Source of the DNA: Aquilaria yunnanensis
Taxonomy: Eukaryota; Streptophyta; Magnoliopsida; Malvales; Thymelaeaceae
DNA length: 64,000 nt
Direction: 5' to 3'
Assembly (NCBI GenBank): GCA_039654915.1
Contig: CM077600.1
Location: 33,737,992-33,801,991 of the forward strand
Shown: positions 1-10,815 of the stretch, piece by piece
Position numbering within the stretch: position 1 is the stretch's first letter
Layout of the letters: each line of letters starts with the position of its first letter
Program-made: the position numbers and the translations under genes
Notes under the pieces: model-generated
Database searches by the model: none
Seen by the model: only the letters and a program-made list of their open reading frames with translations
Told to the model about the DNA's origin: nothing

Positions 1-255
1 ACTTAACAATGAAAAGTGATCACTTTAATTTAGGAGTGCAGAGAAATTTACAGAATTAAATTTACAACTTGGAGGCATAATCTAAGCCTCAAACCAAGGA
101 ATTATTTTTCATGAAATGGCTTCAAATCATTTACAACCTCCAAAAAGCAACTAAACAAAAGGAAAAAAATAACCTGAACCTAAAATTTAAATATTTTATC
201 TTGTACACGTCAGAAACACTACAAAATTAAAGGAGAACATGTTTCTAAAACTCAC

Positions 256-3252
256 TTTATCCTCAAGTAGCAAGATGAGATCTGTGGCAAGGAAGCATCC
301 CCTTTCCTAAACCAATTTGTAGTCACATCAGAAGCTAGAGAGAAATATAAATCAGTAGATTTGGCAAGAAAATTAGAATTTTCTGTGCATTTAAGCACCA
401 GCTATAATTAATTGGTGCTTGCTGTTGGATCAAAATGGAGAACAATAATATTTAGAGGAAAACTATACAATAATTTACATCCCAGGAAAGGTAAACTTAC
501 TGGTCTTCAGAAGCAACAAGCGAAAACCAGATTGGACTGTCTCTTCTGTCCCAATTTGTTCCTAAGACATCTAGCATGGCTTGCCTTGAGACACCTTGTT
601 TGTCAGATGGAGCTGCTCTTTCCCTTGCTGCTGCATGTAGTCTTTTACGCTTCACTCGTTTTTGAAGCAAATGCATCCGACTCTTATCATCTTGGACTTT
701 TGTATTTTGTGCATGCTCCTTATATTTGGATTTAAGTGCACATGCTTCAACATCAGGAGCATGAGTAGATTCAGCACCAGGTTTACCTTCAGTAAGGAGT
801 TGCTGACAATTAGGAGCATTAGTTGGCTCAGTTTTGGAACAAATTCCTCCCTGTGGATTTGACTTGGATGACTTGGTTCTGTTAGCTGCTTCAACAAGAC
901 AGTTCAATGGCGTCCAAAGATCTGTTTTGCTTTCCAATAATTCAACATTGTTTTTATTGTCCTCCAGCAATTCCTCACAACTAGGCTGGGAATTGAAAAC
1001 AATTATGTGTTCATTGGAAAGGGGTACCCAGTGCTGTTTAGTTCTCAATAAAAAGAAAATAAGAAAAGTCATTGGTGGGAGGCCAACAAATAAAATTCGT
1101 GTAGATTATAGGGTATCCATGTTTTGTTTTTGGCTCCTGCACCAAAACCAATATATTTTCCATATGGTACCTGAGAAATTGCGCATCTCACAAGAGCATA
1201 TAAATATCTCCGCCCAGTTTTACCTGCTTTTTATTTTGTGAAACTTTGCTCGAAGAATCAGGTGAACCTGAACTTGAAGGATGATCTTCTGTTGAGTCAT
1301 CTTTCTTGAGAGAATTGTCAGCAGTAAAGTTACATCCTCGAAGAGCAGCAGCTCTTCTTGCACCGGACTTTGTTCTCTTCCCAGTCAGGCCTGTTTGAAC
1401 CGGAACTTTAGGGGTATCAACAACCAATGATGACAATGATCTCTCCTTTCTTTTTGCCGGTGGAGAAACTGAAGGCAGCACTTCTGGAGCCTCAATCTTT
1501 ATTCTTTTAAAAGGGAAAATTTTCGCCCTTATATCTTGTAAATTGTGGTCAGGTCTGCCAGAATAAACATAATATCTATGTAAAGATAAACTAGTCTCCA
1601 CCTAAGAACCCATTACAAACCAAAACCAAAGGCACTCCTCTGCAATTTAGCAGGGCATCCCTCTAATTGACTGCCACTGATTATAAGATTGAACAGTTTC
1701 AACACAGAAATGATTAATACTTGCAACTGCCACAAATTAGATTTAAACAAAAACAAGCATCCTCGAATTATAAGACCAAGCAACGGCCATTTATCAGGCA
1801 GAGGACATTAAGTTTCAAAATGAAAATGTCGCACATTAGCTTATTATAGAAATGTGTGTTGTAACAAGGAGAAATTCTGTTGCTATAAAAAATGTTACTA
1901 GATTTGGATGAAAAGTAATATTTCTTCAAAGAAAGAGTGTGAAACAATACATATGATGGGAACAGCACCATATATAGTTCAGAGAGATGGACCAACTAGT
2001 CACCAAAATTAAATTCATACAGGGGAGAAATCCAGTAACATATCGAAACGAGACACGCAAAATATTAAGAAAAAACAAACGAAGCACCCATAGATGGCTG
2101 AAACAATCAGTCAATCACTAAGTGAAGCTTGCTGAGAGAATTTGGCTACAAGATCTAGGTACAACCAGCATTCATCTTTCGTTATGCTCTATTGGGCAGC
2201 AAAAAGACACACACAGAGAGAAAGAGAGACCTGAGCTTGTCCACTGGAAGACACCCCAGCTCAATATCACATACAGGACAACATTCGTCGCCCTCATCAG
2301 ATAGTTTCTTGTATATGCATCTCCTGCAAACTACATTGAGTTTAAAAAACCAATGTATCAAAAATTGGCACAAGAAATAACCTCTAAGAATATGTAAAAA
2401 TACATTTCATCTAGAATTTTCAATACTGCCTAGTTCATAAGCATGGCAGAAAACATACGAAGAAGAGGAAAAGGAAAAATTAAACCAAATCAAATCTTTT
2501 CATTTTTTACATTACCAGAACATAAGAGAGATAGCTAAAAGCTATGTCTCTACGGCTCACCCCACAAGAAATAGTTTTGTATATGACAAATCAATACCGT
2601 GCATGCGAAGAGGAATTACCTGACTAACTCGTTTTCGTCAGTTACAGACGATTGCCAATCTAGCACTATCCCACTAAATTAAGGATAGCACATGTTAACG
2701 TGACCTATAAATACGATATTTTAAATGGGATGTGACGGTTCACGAAAACAGAACGTTGCTTATGCCAGATGGCTAAGTTCCTTGTCTTGCCACTCTTACT
2801 GTACAGGTATTAGCAGCACCAAGCGTGTTGCAGCGTAGGAAAAAACTACATGGGAACTCTAAGCCTCTAATCTATGATCGGCAGTAAGTAGAATCTAAAC
2901 AGCTTACACGTTCAAAACACTAAGTAAGCGAATGGAGAGGACCAATAATGAAACTTATTTGCAACCAAATCATCAAAAGCCAAGAAGAACAGGAGTCAAA
3001 CTCGAACGCTAGAGCAATCAGGATTTTGAAAATCAGAATTCACATTAAGAAATCGTCCTACATAAGCAGGCAGAACCCAGAAGAAGCACTCGGGAAGAAG
3101 AAAACACGGGGATTGGGAGGAAGGGAGGGAAGCTAACACGTATGGAGGCACAGGGAAATGGTGGTAGCCTCCCTGAGGAGCTTATTACAGAGAGGGCAAG
3201 TCATGCATGTCTCCAGAGTCTTTCTCCTAACTTGGACGACCTGGGCGGCCAT
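256..3252 (-). CDS. DRIP2: DRIP-type RING-HC E3 ubiquitin ligase (3' end beyond window)
   Basis: Five exons on the minus strand join in frame with GT-AG introns: 3252-3138, 2330-2231, 1554-1224, 1033-501 and 306-256 (376 codons plus 2 nt); the last exon or exons lie left of base 1. The N-terminus carries a perfect C3HC4 RING: C19, C22, C35, H37, C40, C43, C56, C59. It is followed by the family sequence PDHNLQDIRAKIFP, a basic low-complexity middle (SPPAKRKE, GKRTKSGARR), then PIWFSLVAS and LPQISSCYLRIK, which begin the C-terminal ubiquitin-like RAWUL domain. DRIP proteins (known in Arabidopsis) ubiquitinate the drought factor DREB2A and resemble Polycomb RING proteins; they act in the nucleus. 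ATG 3252 is the only start giving the family N-terminus. Exon phases are consistent throughout. The family call is firm; DRIP1 versus DRIP2 is inferred from the PsbW neighbour. Confidence 0.93.
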
Positions 3253-3599
3253 CTCCGTCGTTATTTTACCCCGGCCACCGCCTCCAAATCACATTCAGCT
3301 CAGTTCTGGGAACCGGGAGGCGAAAATCGAAGGTCTGGAGGTGAGATCAGGCCAAGGGATGGGGGTTTTATTGCAGAGAAATTACGTGGGGTTTTTTGTT
3401 TGGGTTTGGGCGCCGAGAGGGAGATTTTTATTGCGGGTCTCGGGCCGAGTTTGGCGTGGCGCTACTCGTGTTAGCGTTGTATGTATGAATAATCACTGCG
3501 CCCGGTCACTGGTGGTGACGACTTCTCAAGTCCAAGGAAAATGACGGCTGTCCCTCATCGCGAAGGTTCTATGGCACGGATTGGTCTGTGATGATAACG

Positions 3600-5250
3600 G
3601 GTTGCCAAGTTAACAGAACCCATCTTAAATGGCTGTAAATATAAGTATTGCTTATTTGTAACTTTTAATTTTTTTTAATCATTATAAGTGTTATGTAACA
3701 ATAGTACATTGGATATGTTTATGTATGACTAATGATATAAAATCATCATCAAGCATATAAAAATATCAACTAAAACAGCAACTCACTTTTCTTGGTGTGG
3801 GAATACTCAAACCAAGGAGTTATGAGGACATTTTTGTTCCTTTTCATCGGTGAGTAGCAATGATATAAAATCAACATCAACAAGCATATAAGAAAAATGT
3901 CACAAAAATAGCACCTCACCTCTTAATTTTAGGAATGTCTGGACCAAGCCACCAAGGTGCTATGGGCAGGTTTTTATTCCTCATGCATGTGTTCTGAGAA
4001 CAGGTTGTCCACCTTTTTGGCAAATCACTCCCACTGACTTTTGTCATTAATTACTATTCTTTGGATAATAGTAATGTTGGATCGAAATGAAATGTTTTCT
4101 GCCAAACCCCTTTCCATCCTCATGCTCTTTTTACTAGAAAGCATGAGTTTATCAATTGGCAAATGAGTCTTGTAGCTTTTACTCTGCCCTCCACTTAAGT
4201 CCTCCAAATCTTCTGTGCCCATGCATGGGGACAATGGCACAGTTAAGGGATGTAGGGAGGTGCAATATCGGCCCCAACAATCGTTTTTCAACTTTTATTT
4301 AGAACATTTTCGTGTCCAAAGAATGTTGAAATAATTTATAAATATTATAATAACTAACTGTAGAGTTCCAAGAAACCTCCTAATTTCTAAAACTTGTTTC
4401 ATTTCCCACTCAATTCTTATATAGAACAAAAACACCCACAACAAAAATTTCTAGAACATAAAATTGCCCCTAGATAATAGACTGGTTTTTACTACTCCAT
4501 CCATTTCTTGATTAATAGGGAAAAAAATATAAGATGGATATTTTGTACCAAATTATGTATTTTTCACTTACATTTTTATAGAACTTTTATCTCATAATCT
4601 ATTATCACATTGTCATAACATCACTACAGTATTATTTATCATCTTTCTAATTAGTGAATAAAAAGTTTTAAGTGGTTAATAATTATGACTTTTTAATGGA
4701 TCGCTAAACATTCTAAATGATGTAAAATTACCACGTAATATCATTAGGATAAATTGCTTTAAAAGTCCATAAGCTCCATTGTTTGTTGCAAATCCACCCC
4801 CAAACCCTTTTTCTCTCGTGTGCTTAATGAAGCCCAACTTACGTAAAAAATTGCAAATTGATTCTTTTGTTATATTTAACCGATCTTTTAGAAAATTCAA
4901 CTCCATCGTCTATTTACAAATTTAGTTATTAACTTTATCCTATTTGGATAAGATTTTTATGTGTTTAACTTACGATAAAAAATATTATCAAAATTCCTAT
5001 TAAAACTAGTGGCCAAAGATTCAAAAAATGAAATCTTATTTGCCTTCATAATGGAATTGAATTATAAAACTTCATTTTGTTAGTCCCTTCAGGACGTCCC
5101 CCTTTTTTTTCTTTTTATTTTTAGCTGAACTTGAATGTGATTTTTTCTTGACGTTTAAAAGAAATCAAGCAACTCGACCTATACTTTCTCCTAAAACTAG
5201 TTTCTTATTCTTAGCGTCTAATTTCTATTATTTGATAGATAAATAGAAAC
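3600..5250. other. Intergenic AT-rich DNA upstream of the DRIP gene
   Basis: No gene was recognised. ORFs are short and lack plant protein features. Related phrases around 3735-3800 and 3860-3920 (ATGATATAAAATC...CAAGCATATA) suggest a decayed direct repeat. Around 4490-4510 the text TACTACTCCATCCATTT resembles one end of a Stowaway-like MITE, but no partner end was found. Confidence 0.4.
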
Positions 5251-5254
5251 TAAA

Positions 5255-5606
5255 GGATAAATAACACCAGTTGTCCCTAAATTATATCAATGTCGCTTAA
5301 TCGTTCTGAAACTATCAAATGTTATTTAATGAGCCCTAAACTATACCAATGTTGCTTAATCGTCCTGCCGTCCATTACAACTGTTAAAAATGGATAAAAA
5401 AATGATATGGTTGCTGATGTGACATGAAAAAATTATGTAGTTGCGGATGTAACATCACTTTTCCATTCAACTTTAATGGTTTGGTGGACAGTATGATAAG
5501 ATAGCAACAATTAAATAGTTTAAGAATAATTGATACAACGCCTGATGGTTTTAGAACAATTAAACAATATGAGATATAGTTTAGGGAAATTTTGTGGTAT
5601 TTACGC
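5255..5606. mobile_element. Foldback MITE, Mutator-like (352 bp)
   Basis: The two halves are inverted copies. The left arm has TAAATAACACCAGTTGTCCC and TCGTTCTGAAACTATCA; the reverse complement of the right arm has TAAATACCACAAAATTTCCC and TTGTTCTAAAACCATCA. The flanking 9-mers GAAACTAAA (5246-5254) and AAAACTAAA (5607-5615) match at 8 of 9 positions. Long inverted arms with 9-bp target duplications are typical of Mutator-like non-autonomous elements. It has no coding capacity. Confidence 0.75.
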
Positions 5607-5744
5607 AAAACTAAATTAGGGCCAACTACAATCTACAAAAACTTCCCTGAAGTTTGAGTAAAGTCCAAAAATTTACACCTTTAAGTAACTTCAGGGGTTT
5701 TCAAATGCATTTGGTCCTTACAAAAAAATATACAACCCACTTAA

Positions 5745-6570
5745 TTATTAGGGCGAAAGTTTCAGGCCTGAGCTTTGGCAAAGCCTTCGGGCAATATCTG
5801 AGTCCATTTTAAGCCAGAGGATTGGGCTAAGGCTCCATAACCATAATCGACCTCAAATCCAAAAGAAAAGAAAAAAACAATGGGCACTTAGGGATTTTAA
5901 AAAATACCATACCCAACCCTACTTTCTCCAAATCGGGCTACTCAAACCCGAACCCAACCCTAGCCACAAAGCCATGAGGAGGGTATAGGTTTAACTTATC
6001 CTACCCGACTCTACCCGCATATCTTTTAAATTAGTATATTTATATTCAAAATACTACCTCCGTCCCATATTCTTTGCAGCATTTGACTTTCTTACATAAT
6101 TTGACTTGAATTTATTCATATTAGTATTTATTAGAAAAAATTTTAAAAATATATATTTAGAAACTATATGTATTGATTTATCCTTATTCATGAAAGTTCT
6201 TCATTTATTTACTAAAATATTGAAAATAAAAAATCATAGATTAATTGCTGAAAAGTGAATGGTGTAAAAAATATGGGATGGAGGGAGTATAATTTTATTT
6301 CAAAAATAAAATTATAATTTAACATAAATTATCTTATATTACTTTAGTTTATGATTTCTTAAATATTAATTAATTGTGAATATACACATTCTTTTGAAAA
6401 TATATATAAATATATAAAAATGAAGTATAAAAAAAAAATCAAATATATGCCTTAAAATAGGTAGGTGGGTACCCACCTACTTGCGGGAAGGGTACTGCCC
6501 GAACCCAATTATTTGAGAGAGGGTTTGCGATTAGCCATATCCCGCCCAAACCCTACCTGTTGACTTCCCT
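5745..6570. repeat. Degenerate repeat rich in CCCGAACCCAACCC, hosting a Stowaway MITE
   Basis: The arms around 5930-6030 (CCCGAACCCAACCCTAG, CTACCCGACTCTACCCG) and 6470-6560 (GGTGGGTACCCACC, GCCCGAACCCAA, CCCGCCCAAACCCTACC) are repeat-like. They resemble the subterminal sequence of non-autonomous hAT-type plant repeats. GGTGGGTACCCACC at about 6465-6478 is itself a palindrome. The middle is interrupted by the MITE at 6054-6287. I could not define exact ends or a target duplication. Confidence 0.4.
6054..6287. mobile_element. Stowaway (Tc1/mariner) MITE, 234 bp
   Basis: The left end CTACCTCCGTCCCATATT and the right end AATATGGGATGGAGGGAG are inverted copies matching the well-known plant Stowaway terminus. 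They are flanked by TA at 6052-6053 and 6288-6289, the expected target duplication. The interior is AT-rich and non-coding (TTGACTTGAATTTATTCATA near the left end). It sits inside the repeat at 5745-6570, so it inserted later. Confidence 0.88.
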
Positions 6571-6602
6571 AGAGGTGCTTGTGGCTTGGTTGTGTTGCAA
6601 AA

Positions 6603-7160
6603 TTTTAGGGTAAGATGCACGCTTAGTCCAAAACCTTTAGTTGTTATTATAAATTGGTCCTTTACCTTCATTTTATTTCATATTAGCTTGAATAAAATTG
6701 TTTACATTGGTTTCTAATCCTAGGAAAGATTGAAACAAATGCCCGATTTAAAGAGAGAAAAAATTGATAGTTTTAATGGTCAATTAACTAAAAAAAAATT
6801 ATGACACGGTTTGAATTTATTATAAAACAAAAACAAAGTAACTTAAAATTAGTTAACTGTCACTTAACTATTTGATATCAACTTTTTAAATTTAAATTTA
6901 ATTTTTTTGGTAACTGTCCTCTCATAAATTCAATTGATTCCATAATTTTTTGATGGGTAATAAACTATTTAGATTATTAGTTTATTTTGCTTCATAACTC
7001 AGGTTTCTATAAGAAATTAGTCATATTGTCAAGGTTTATGGACCAATATGTAATGTATTATAAATATCTGAAACCAATATGTAATAAAATAGAAATGAAT
7101 GACCAATTTGCAATAAAAATTGAATGTTTGGGACTAATGGTGCTTTTTACCCTGAAATCT
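6603..7160. mobile_element. Foldback MITE with long inverted arms (about 555 bp)
   Basis: The left arm reads AGGGTAAGATGCACGCTTAGTCC then ATAAATTGGTCCTTTACCTTCATTTTATTTCATATTAG. The reverse complement of the right arm reads AGGGTAAAAAGCACCATTAGTCC and then a matching stretch. The arms are about 130 bp and diverged. Flanks give only a weak match (AAAATTTT / GAAATCTT), so the superfamily is not fixed, but layout and TIR style resemble the Mutator-like elements at 5255, 9977 and 36088. Confidence 0.65.
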
Positions 7161-7381
7161 TCCCATCTAGATCAGATGCACACCTGGAGGCCGGCGGTTG
7201 GTCATACAAGGATTAAGGATATGAAATTTCTGGCCTCTATCCACCCAGCTATGTGTGGCGACACTCATCTCATAAACCAAAAACTTCCTATAAGGCACCA
7301 AAAACTTTATTTGTCTTAATCTGGCTTTAGGGATACCATCTAAATCCTGCAGCACTCACAATCCATTTCTTCAGATAGAAA

Positions 7382-8078
7382 ATGGCCAGTGTCACAGCCA
7401 GCAACTTCGCAGCACTTTTGCCTCGTGCAAGCCTCAAGGCCTCAACCAGAGCTCAATCTCTCCCTCCCCTCGGTAAGTTCTTATATCCAACGTTTATACT
7501 CATGCATGTGCCGGGACACACATATATGTTGGTAAATAAGATCGCTAAAGTTTGATCAGAATTTTATTAATTATAGATAGAATACAACAGGTGAATTGGT
7601 GACATGCTACCCTGGTCCAAACGCTTTAGTTCCATAAGCCGCCATCCCTAAAAAAATGCACCCTCGATCTTAAAAATACATGAAGTGGATATGTTCAAGA
7701 TTTTAAAGAACCTAATTAATAAGTGCTTAGTTTATTTCTTGTAGTGATGTAAATTTTGTAATATATGTAGGTCCGCCGGTGGTGGCAGCAAATGGGGGCG
7801 TTGGGTGCAGGGCGGAGAAGATGAAAACAGGCGCAGCCAGGGAGGGGAGCATGTTGGCGTCCCTGATGGCGGTGGCTGCGGCGGCGAGCGTGAGCGCGGG
7901 ACCAGCCGTGGCACTGGTGGATGAGAGAATGACCACGGAGGGGACGGGGCTCCCGTTCGGTCTAAGCAACAATCTTCTGGGGTGGATCCTGCTGGGGGTG
8001 TTTGGCTTGATCTGGGCACTTTACAGTGTCTACACTACAAGCCTGGACGACGATGAGGAGTCTGGTTTGTCCCTTTAA
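7382..8078 (+). CDS. psbW: Photosystem II reaction centre W protein, chloroplast precursor
   Basis: Two exons, 7382-7472 and 7771-8078, join with phase 1 through GTAAGT and TATGTAG splice sites to give 132 residues, the usual length for the nuclear-encoded PsbW precursor. Residues 1-55 look like a stromal transit peptide (Ser/Ala-rich, MASVTASNF start). Residues about 58-78 form a hydrophobic thylakoid signal ending AVA, so processing is expected after A78. The 54-residue mature chain starts LVDER, contains GLPFGLSNN, has one membrane span ([17 protein letters not shown]) and ends in an acidic tail ([10 protein letters not shown]). PsbW stabilises PSII dimers and supercomplexes in the thylakoid membrane. 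It neighbours the DRIP gene, an arrangement also known in Arabidopsis. Confidence 0.96.
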
Positions 8079-8401
8079 TTATATATGTTGATTAAGCTTC
8101 AGTTAATTGTGATTAGAGGGATTATCATACATTATGTAAATCACTTAATTTGGTTAATGCATCATCGTGTTAATTATGAATGCTAGTTTTCCATCAGTGT
8201 CAAGCCGAAGAAACACGTTTACGTCCAGATCTAAACCTCCATTATCAATATCACATTGGTCTACGATTCTCACTCTTTCTTGAGCTCCTGTTCTCACCTT
8301 CCTAACCTACATTCATACACCAAGAAGCAATGCGAATATTGTACATAACTTTAATTTCAAACTATCTTATACATATAGTAACAAACAAGTAGCTAATTAA
8401 T

Positions 8402-8480
8402 AGAGAGAGAGAGAGAGAGAGCTAGCCAAATCATTCATGTCTATGTGTGTCTATGTGTGTGTGTGTGTGTGCGTGTACGT
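8402..8480. repeat. Microsatellites (GA)n and (GT)n
   Basis: A GA run at about 8402-8421 is followed by TCTATGTGTG twice and a GT run at about 8451-8471. The tract lies between the convergent ends of psbW and the unidentified minus-strand ORF. A shorter CA run lies at about 8791-8805. Confidence 0.85.
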
Positions 8481-8510
8481 GTGCGAGTACGAGTACAATT
8501 TAATTAATTA

Positions 8511-8759
8511 TTACGAGCAAGCATAGGCCACAGGCATCGGCTGCTTGAGGTCTAGATGGTCCCCAAAAGGCAGTCCATCTCCATCTGTAGCGTTGGAGCC
8601 ACTCCAGGGGGCTTGTCTTGTCAGCGTTAATGGAACAGAGGCAACGCGTAAGTCCCAATTTATGAGCTGCGGATTGTACGCGGCTATCATGGCTCTAGCA
8701 GTCGGCGTGGAAGCCATCAACAGGCAAACAAGGCACTCATCATCCCTCCACTGCTCCAG
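8511..8759 (-). CDS. Unidentified ORF, possibly a terminal exon
   Basis: An 82-codon open frame on the minus strand follows a plausible acceptor (GTTAG before CTGGAGCAG at 8759) and ends at 8511. From ATG 8717 it gives 68 residues. It begins LEQWRDDECLVCLLMASTPTARAM and ends LDLKQPMPVAYACS. Base composition (about 55% GC in an AT-rich setting) and third-position bias look coding. I do not recognise the family and found no convincing upstream exon at 8760-9700. It is convergent with psbW, about 430 bp away. It could be the remnant of a longer gene, a small gene of its own, or a chance ORF. Confidence 0.35.
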   Translation of the reverse strand: MEQWRDDECLVCLLMASTPTARAMIAAYNPQLINWDLRVASVPLTLTRQAPWSGSNATDGDGLPFGDHLDLKQPMPVAYACS

Positions 8760-9966
8760 CTAACACGGCATCTCCATATTCACATGCTGTAACACACACA
8801 CACACATATATATTATTGTACACTAGGAATATATAGCATTTTTTGTTTTGTAATCAGAATAGAAAACAAAAAGAAAGGATAGCCTACTAGAGTGTTTGCC
8901 TCTTAAGGCTACATAACAAAGCCACCTGAACAAACTAATTCTTTCCAAGGATCTTCACTAGATGCGATAATTTATGTCTACCGTTGCAGAGTTTGAGATA
9001 AGCGTCTTAAGCGACTAAAAAAGACCTCTTGATCATGAGATAGATCAACTAGAGAACAAATTTTTTGTCGCTTTGCAAAGAGGTAGGATTTAGGAATTCT
9101 TTGATTGTTGCCACTTATACTTAGTCCTTTGAACAGTTTGTTGGTGCTCATGAAGGGCTCCTTCAACCTTTACCTGGGGTTGACCACTAGCAACTATGGA
9201 AAACTTGGACTCTAGAAAGGATGCACCAAAGGTAGAATGAGGGATCTCGAACTTCGGGTAATAACGATCAAAGCAAAGAGACAGGCTATTGAACAATAAA
9301 GGAGACAAAAATGAAATAACTTGGAATAGGATTGCAGACAATCACTGAAAGCAAAAGGGAAGGTAGACCACAAAGAAAAAACTAGTGAGTGGAGAGACAC
9401 ATGCTATGGATCATGGGTGAATAAGGAAAAAGACCCAACAATAGCACACTGAATACCAAATTAGAGGAACCCTATAAATTGGGGCAAATGAATTTAAGGT
9501 TGATATGAAGCAAAGAAAAGCCAAAAAGAAATAAGAGAAAAAGATGACTTAATAGGTAGTCGATTAGTGGCAGCTGGGGGTGAAAATCAGTCGTCAGCAT
9601 CCATCACCGTCACTGGTTGCACACATCAGGGCTTCGTCCCTGTGGAATATATAGTGCACAGGTAGCTAGCAAGAATGATGAATTGGTCCAGCCAAGGAAG
9701 GTGCGTCAAATTTATAGGCAAGGATTTCTACCAACTAGCCAGAGAGCAACTTGGTAGTAGTTGTAGTTACTTTGTTAATTTTTAACTATAGGAATTTGTG
9801 TTCCTATTCTGGATTTCACGTCCAAATTAACTTTAACACACAAGTCATAATGCTACCAAACAAATTTAATCAAACACTATTGAACAAAATCGGATACAAG
9901 ACCAAAAAAAAAATGTCAGAGGCCTTACCCTACCCACAATAATTAAGGTCTCAAGATGCTTAGCAC
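8760..9966. other. Intergenic stretch without a recognised gene
   Basis: Minus-strand frames at 8980-9400 are open for 60-80 codons but are interrupted and show no domain I recognise. It may be decayed transposon sequence. Confidence 0.4.
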
Positions 9967-9976
9967 ATTTTAAGGA

Positions 9977-10564
9977 GTAAATTGAATAAATGGTCATTAG
10001 CCCTTAGTCATTATTTCATTTTAGAGTCGAAGTTATTGAATGTTCTATTTTAGTCTTAAACCTATTAAAATTATTTTATTTTGGTCTCTCACTAGATGAA
10101 ATTCATTAATTTAGAATAATTATCTGACATAAACTTTTAAAATTCTAATTTAAATATTCAGCAACTGTCTTTCAGTAAATTTAAATAGTTTAATATTTTT
10201 TTTACAGTAAATAGATAATTTAAATTAGTATTTTTTTTCTGAATGAAATAAGTTTAATTTATAGAGATAAAAAAAAAGTGATTTGAATTTTTTATTAACT
10301 GTAAAAAAAATTATTATACAAATTAAATTTATTATTAAATAGTTATCAGATAGTTTAAATTACAATCTAAAAAGCTGTTATTAGATAAATACTTTGAGTT
10401 AATAAATTTCATCAAATTAGGACCAAAATGAAATGTTTTCAATAGATTTAGGACTAAAATGAAATGTTTTAATAGATAAAGGTCCAAAATAGAACATTCA
10501 ATAAGTTAGAGACTAAAAAGGAACAATAACTAAAGGTTAAGGACCATTCATGAAATTTATTCAC
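9977..10564. mobile_element. Foldback MITE, Mutator-like (588 bp)
   Basis: The two halves are inverted copies over about 200 bp each: left AATGTTCTATTTTAGTC and GATGAAATTCATTAA; right, reverse-complemented, AATGTTCTATTTTGGAC and GATGAAATTTATTAA. Flanks TTTTAAGGA (9968-9976) and TTTTTAGGT (10565-10573) match at 7 of 9 positions, consistent with an old 9-bp target duplication. No coding content. Confidence 0.7.
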
Positions 10565-10590
10565 TTTTTAGGTGTTCAACTTGTGTTTTA

Positions 10591-10810
10591 CTAACAATGT
10601 CTCATATTGTTTGAAACATTTATTTATTTTTTTACTTAAATTTATTCATGTTATTATTCATTAAAAAATTTTAAAAAATATATTTAGAAAACTATAGGTC
10701 CATTTTATCATTTATATATAATAATTTTTTATTTATATATTAAAATGTTAAAAATAAAAAAATATAAATTAACTATTGTGAATATTGTAAAAAACTTGGG
10801 ACGGATGAAG
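10591..10810. mobile_element. Degenerate Stowaway-like MITE
   Basis: A 220-bp segment is flanked by TA on both sides. The right end TTGGGACGGATGAAG is a decayed Stowaway terminus; the left end CTAACAATGTCTCATATTGTTTGA is its diverged partner. Internal text (AAATTTATTCATGTTATTATTCATTA, near the left end) matches the MITE at 6054-6287. It lies 26 bp beyond the Mutator-like element at 9977-10564. Confidence 0.6.
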
Positions 10811-10815
10811 TAGTT

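Noticed and set aside
497..499. TAA stop apparently ending the DRIP exon at SEDQ
   Set aside because: The TAA is part of a perfect donor CA|GTAAGT. Exon 306-256 continues the protein in frame with the conserved LPQISSCYLRIK.
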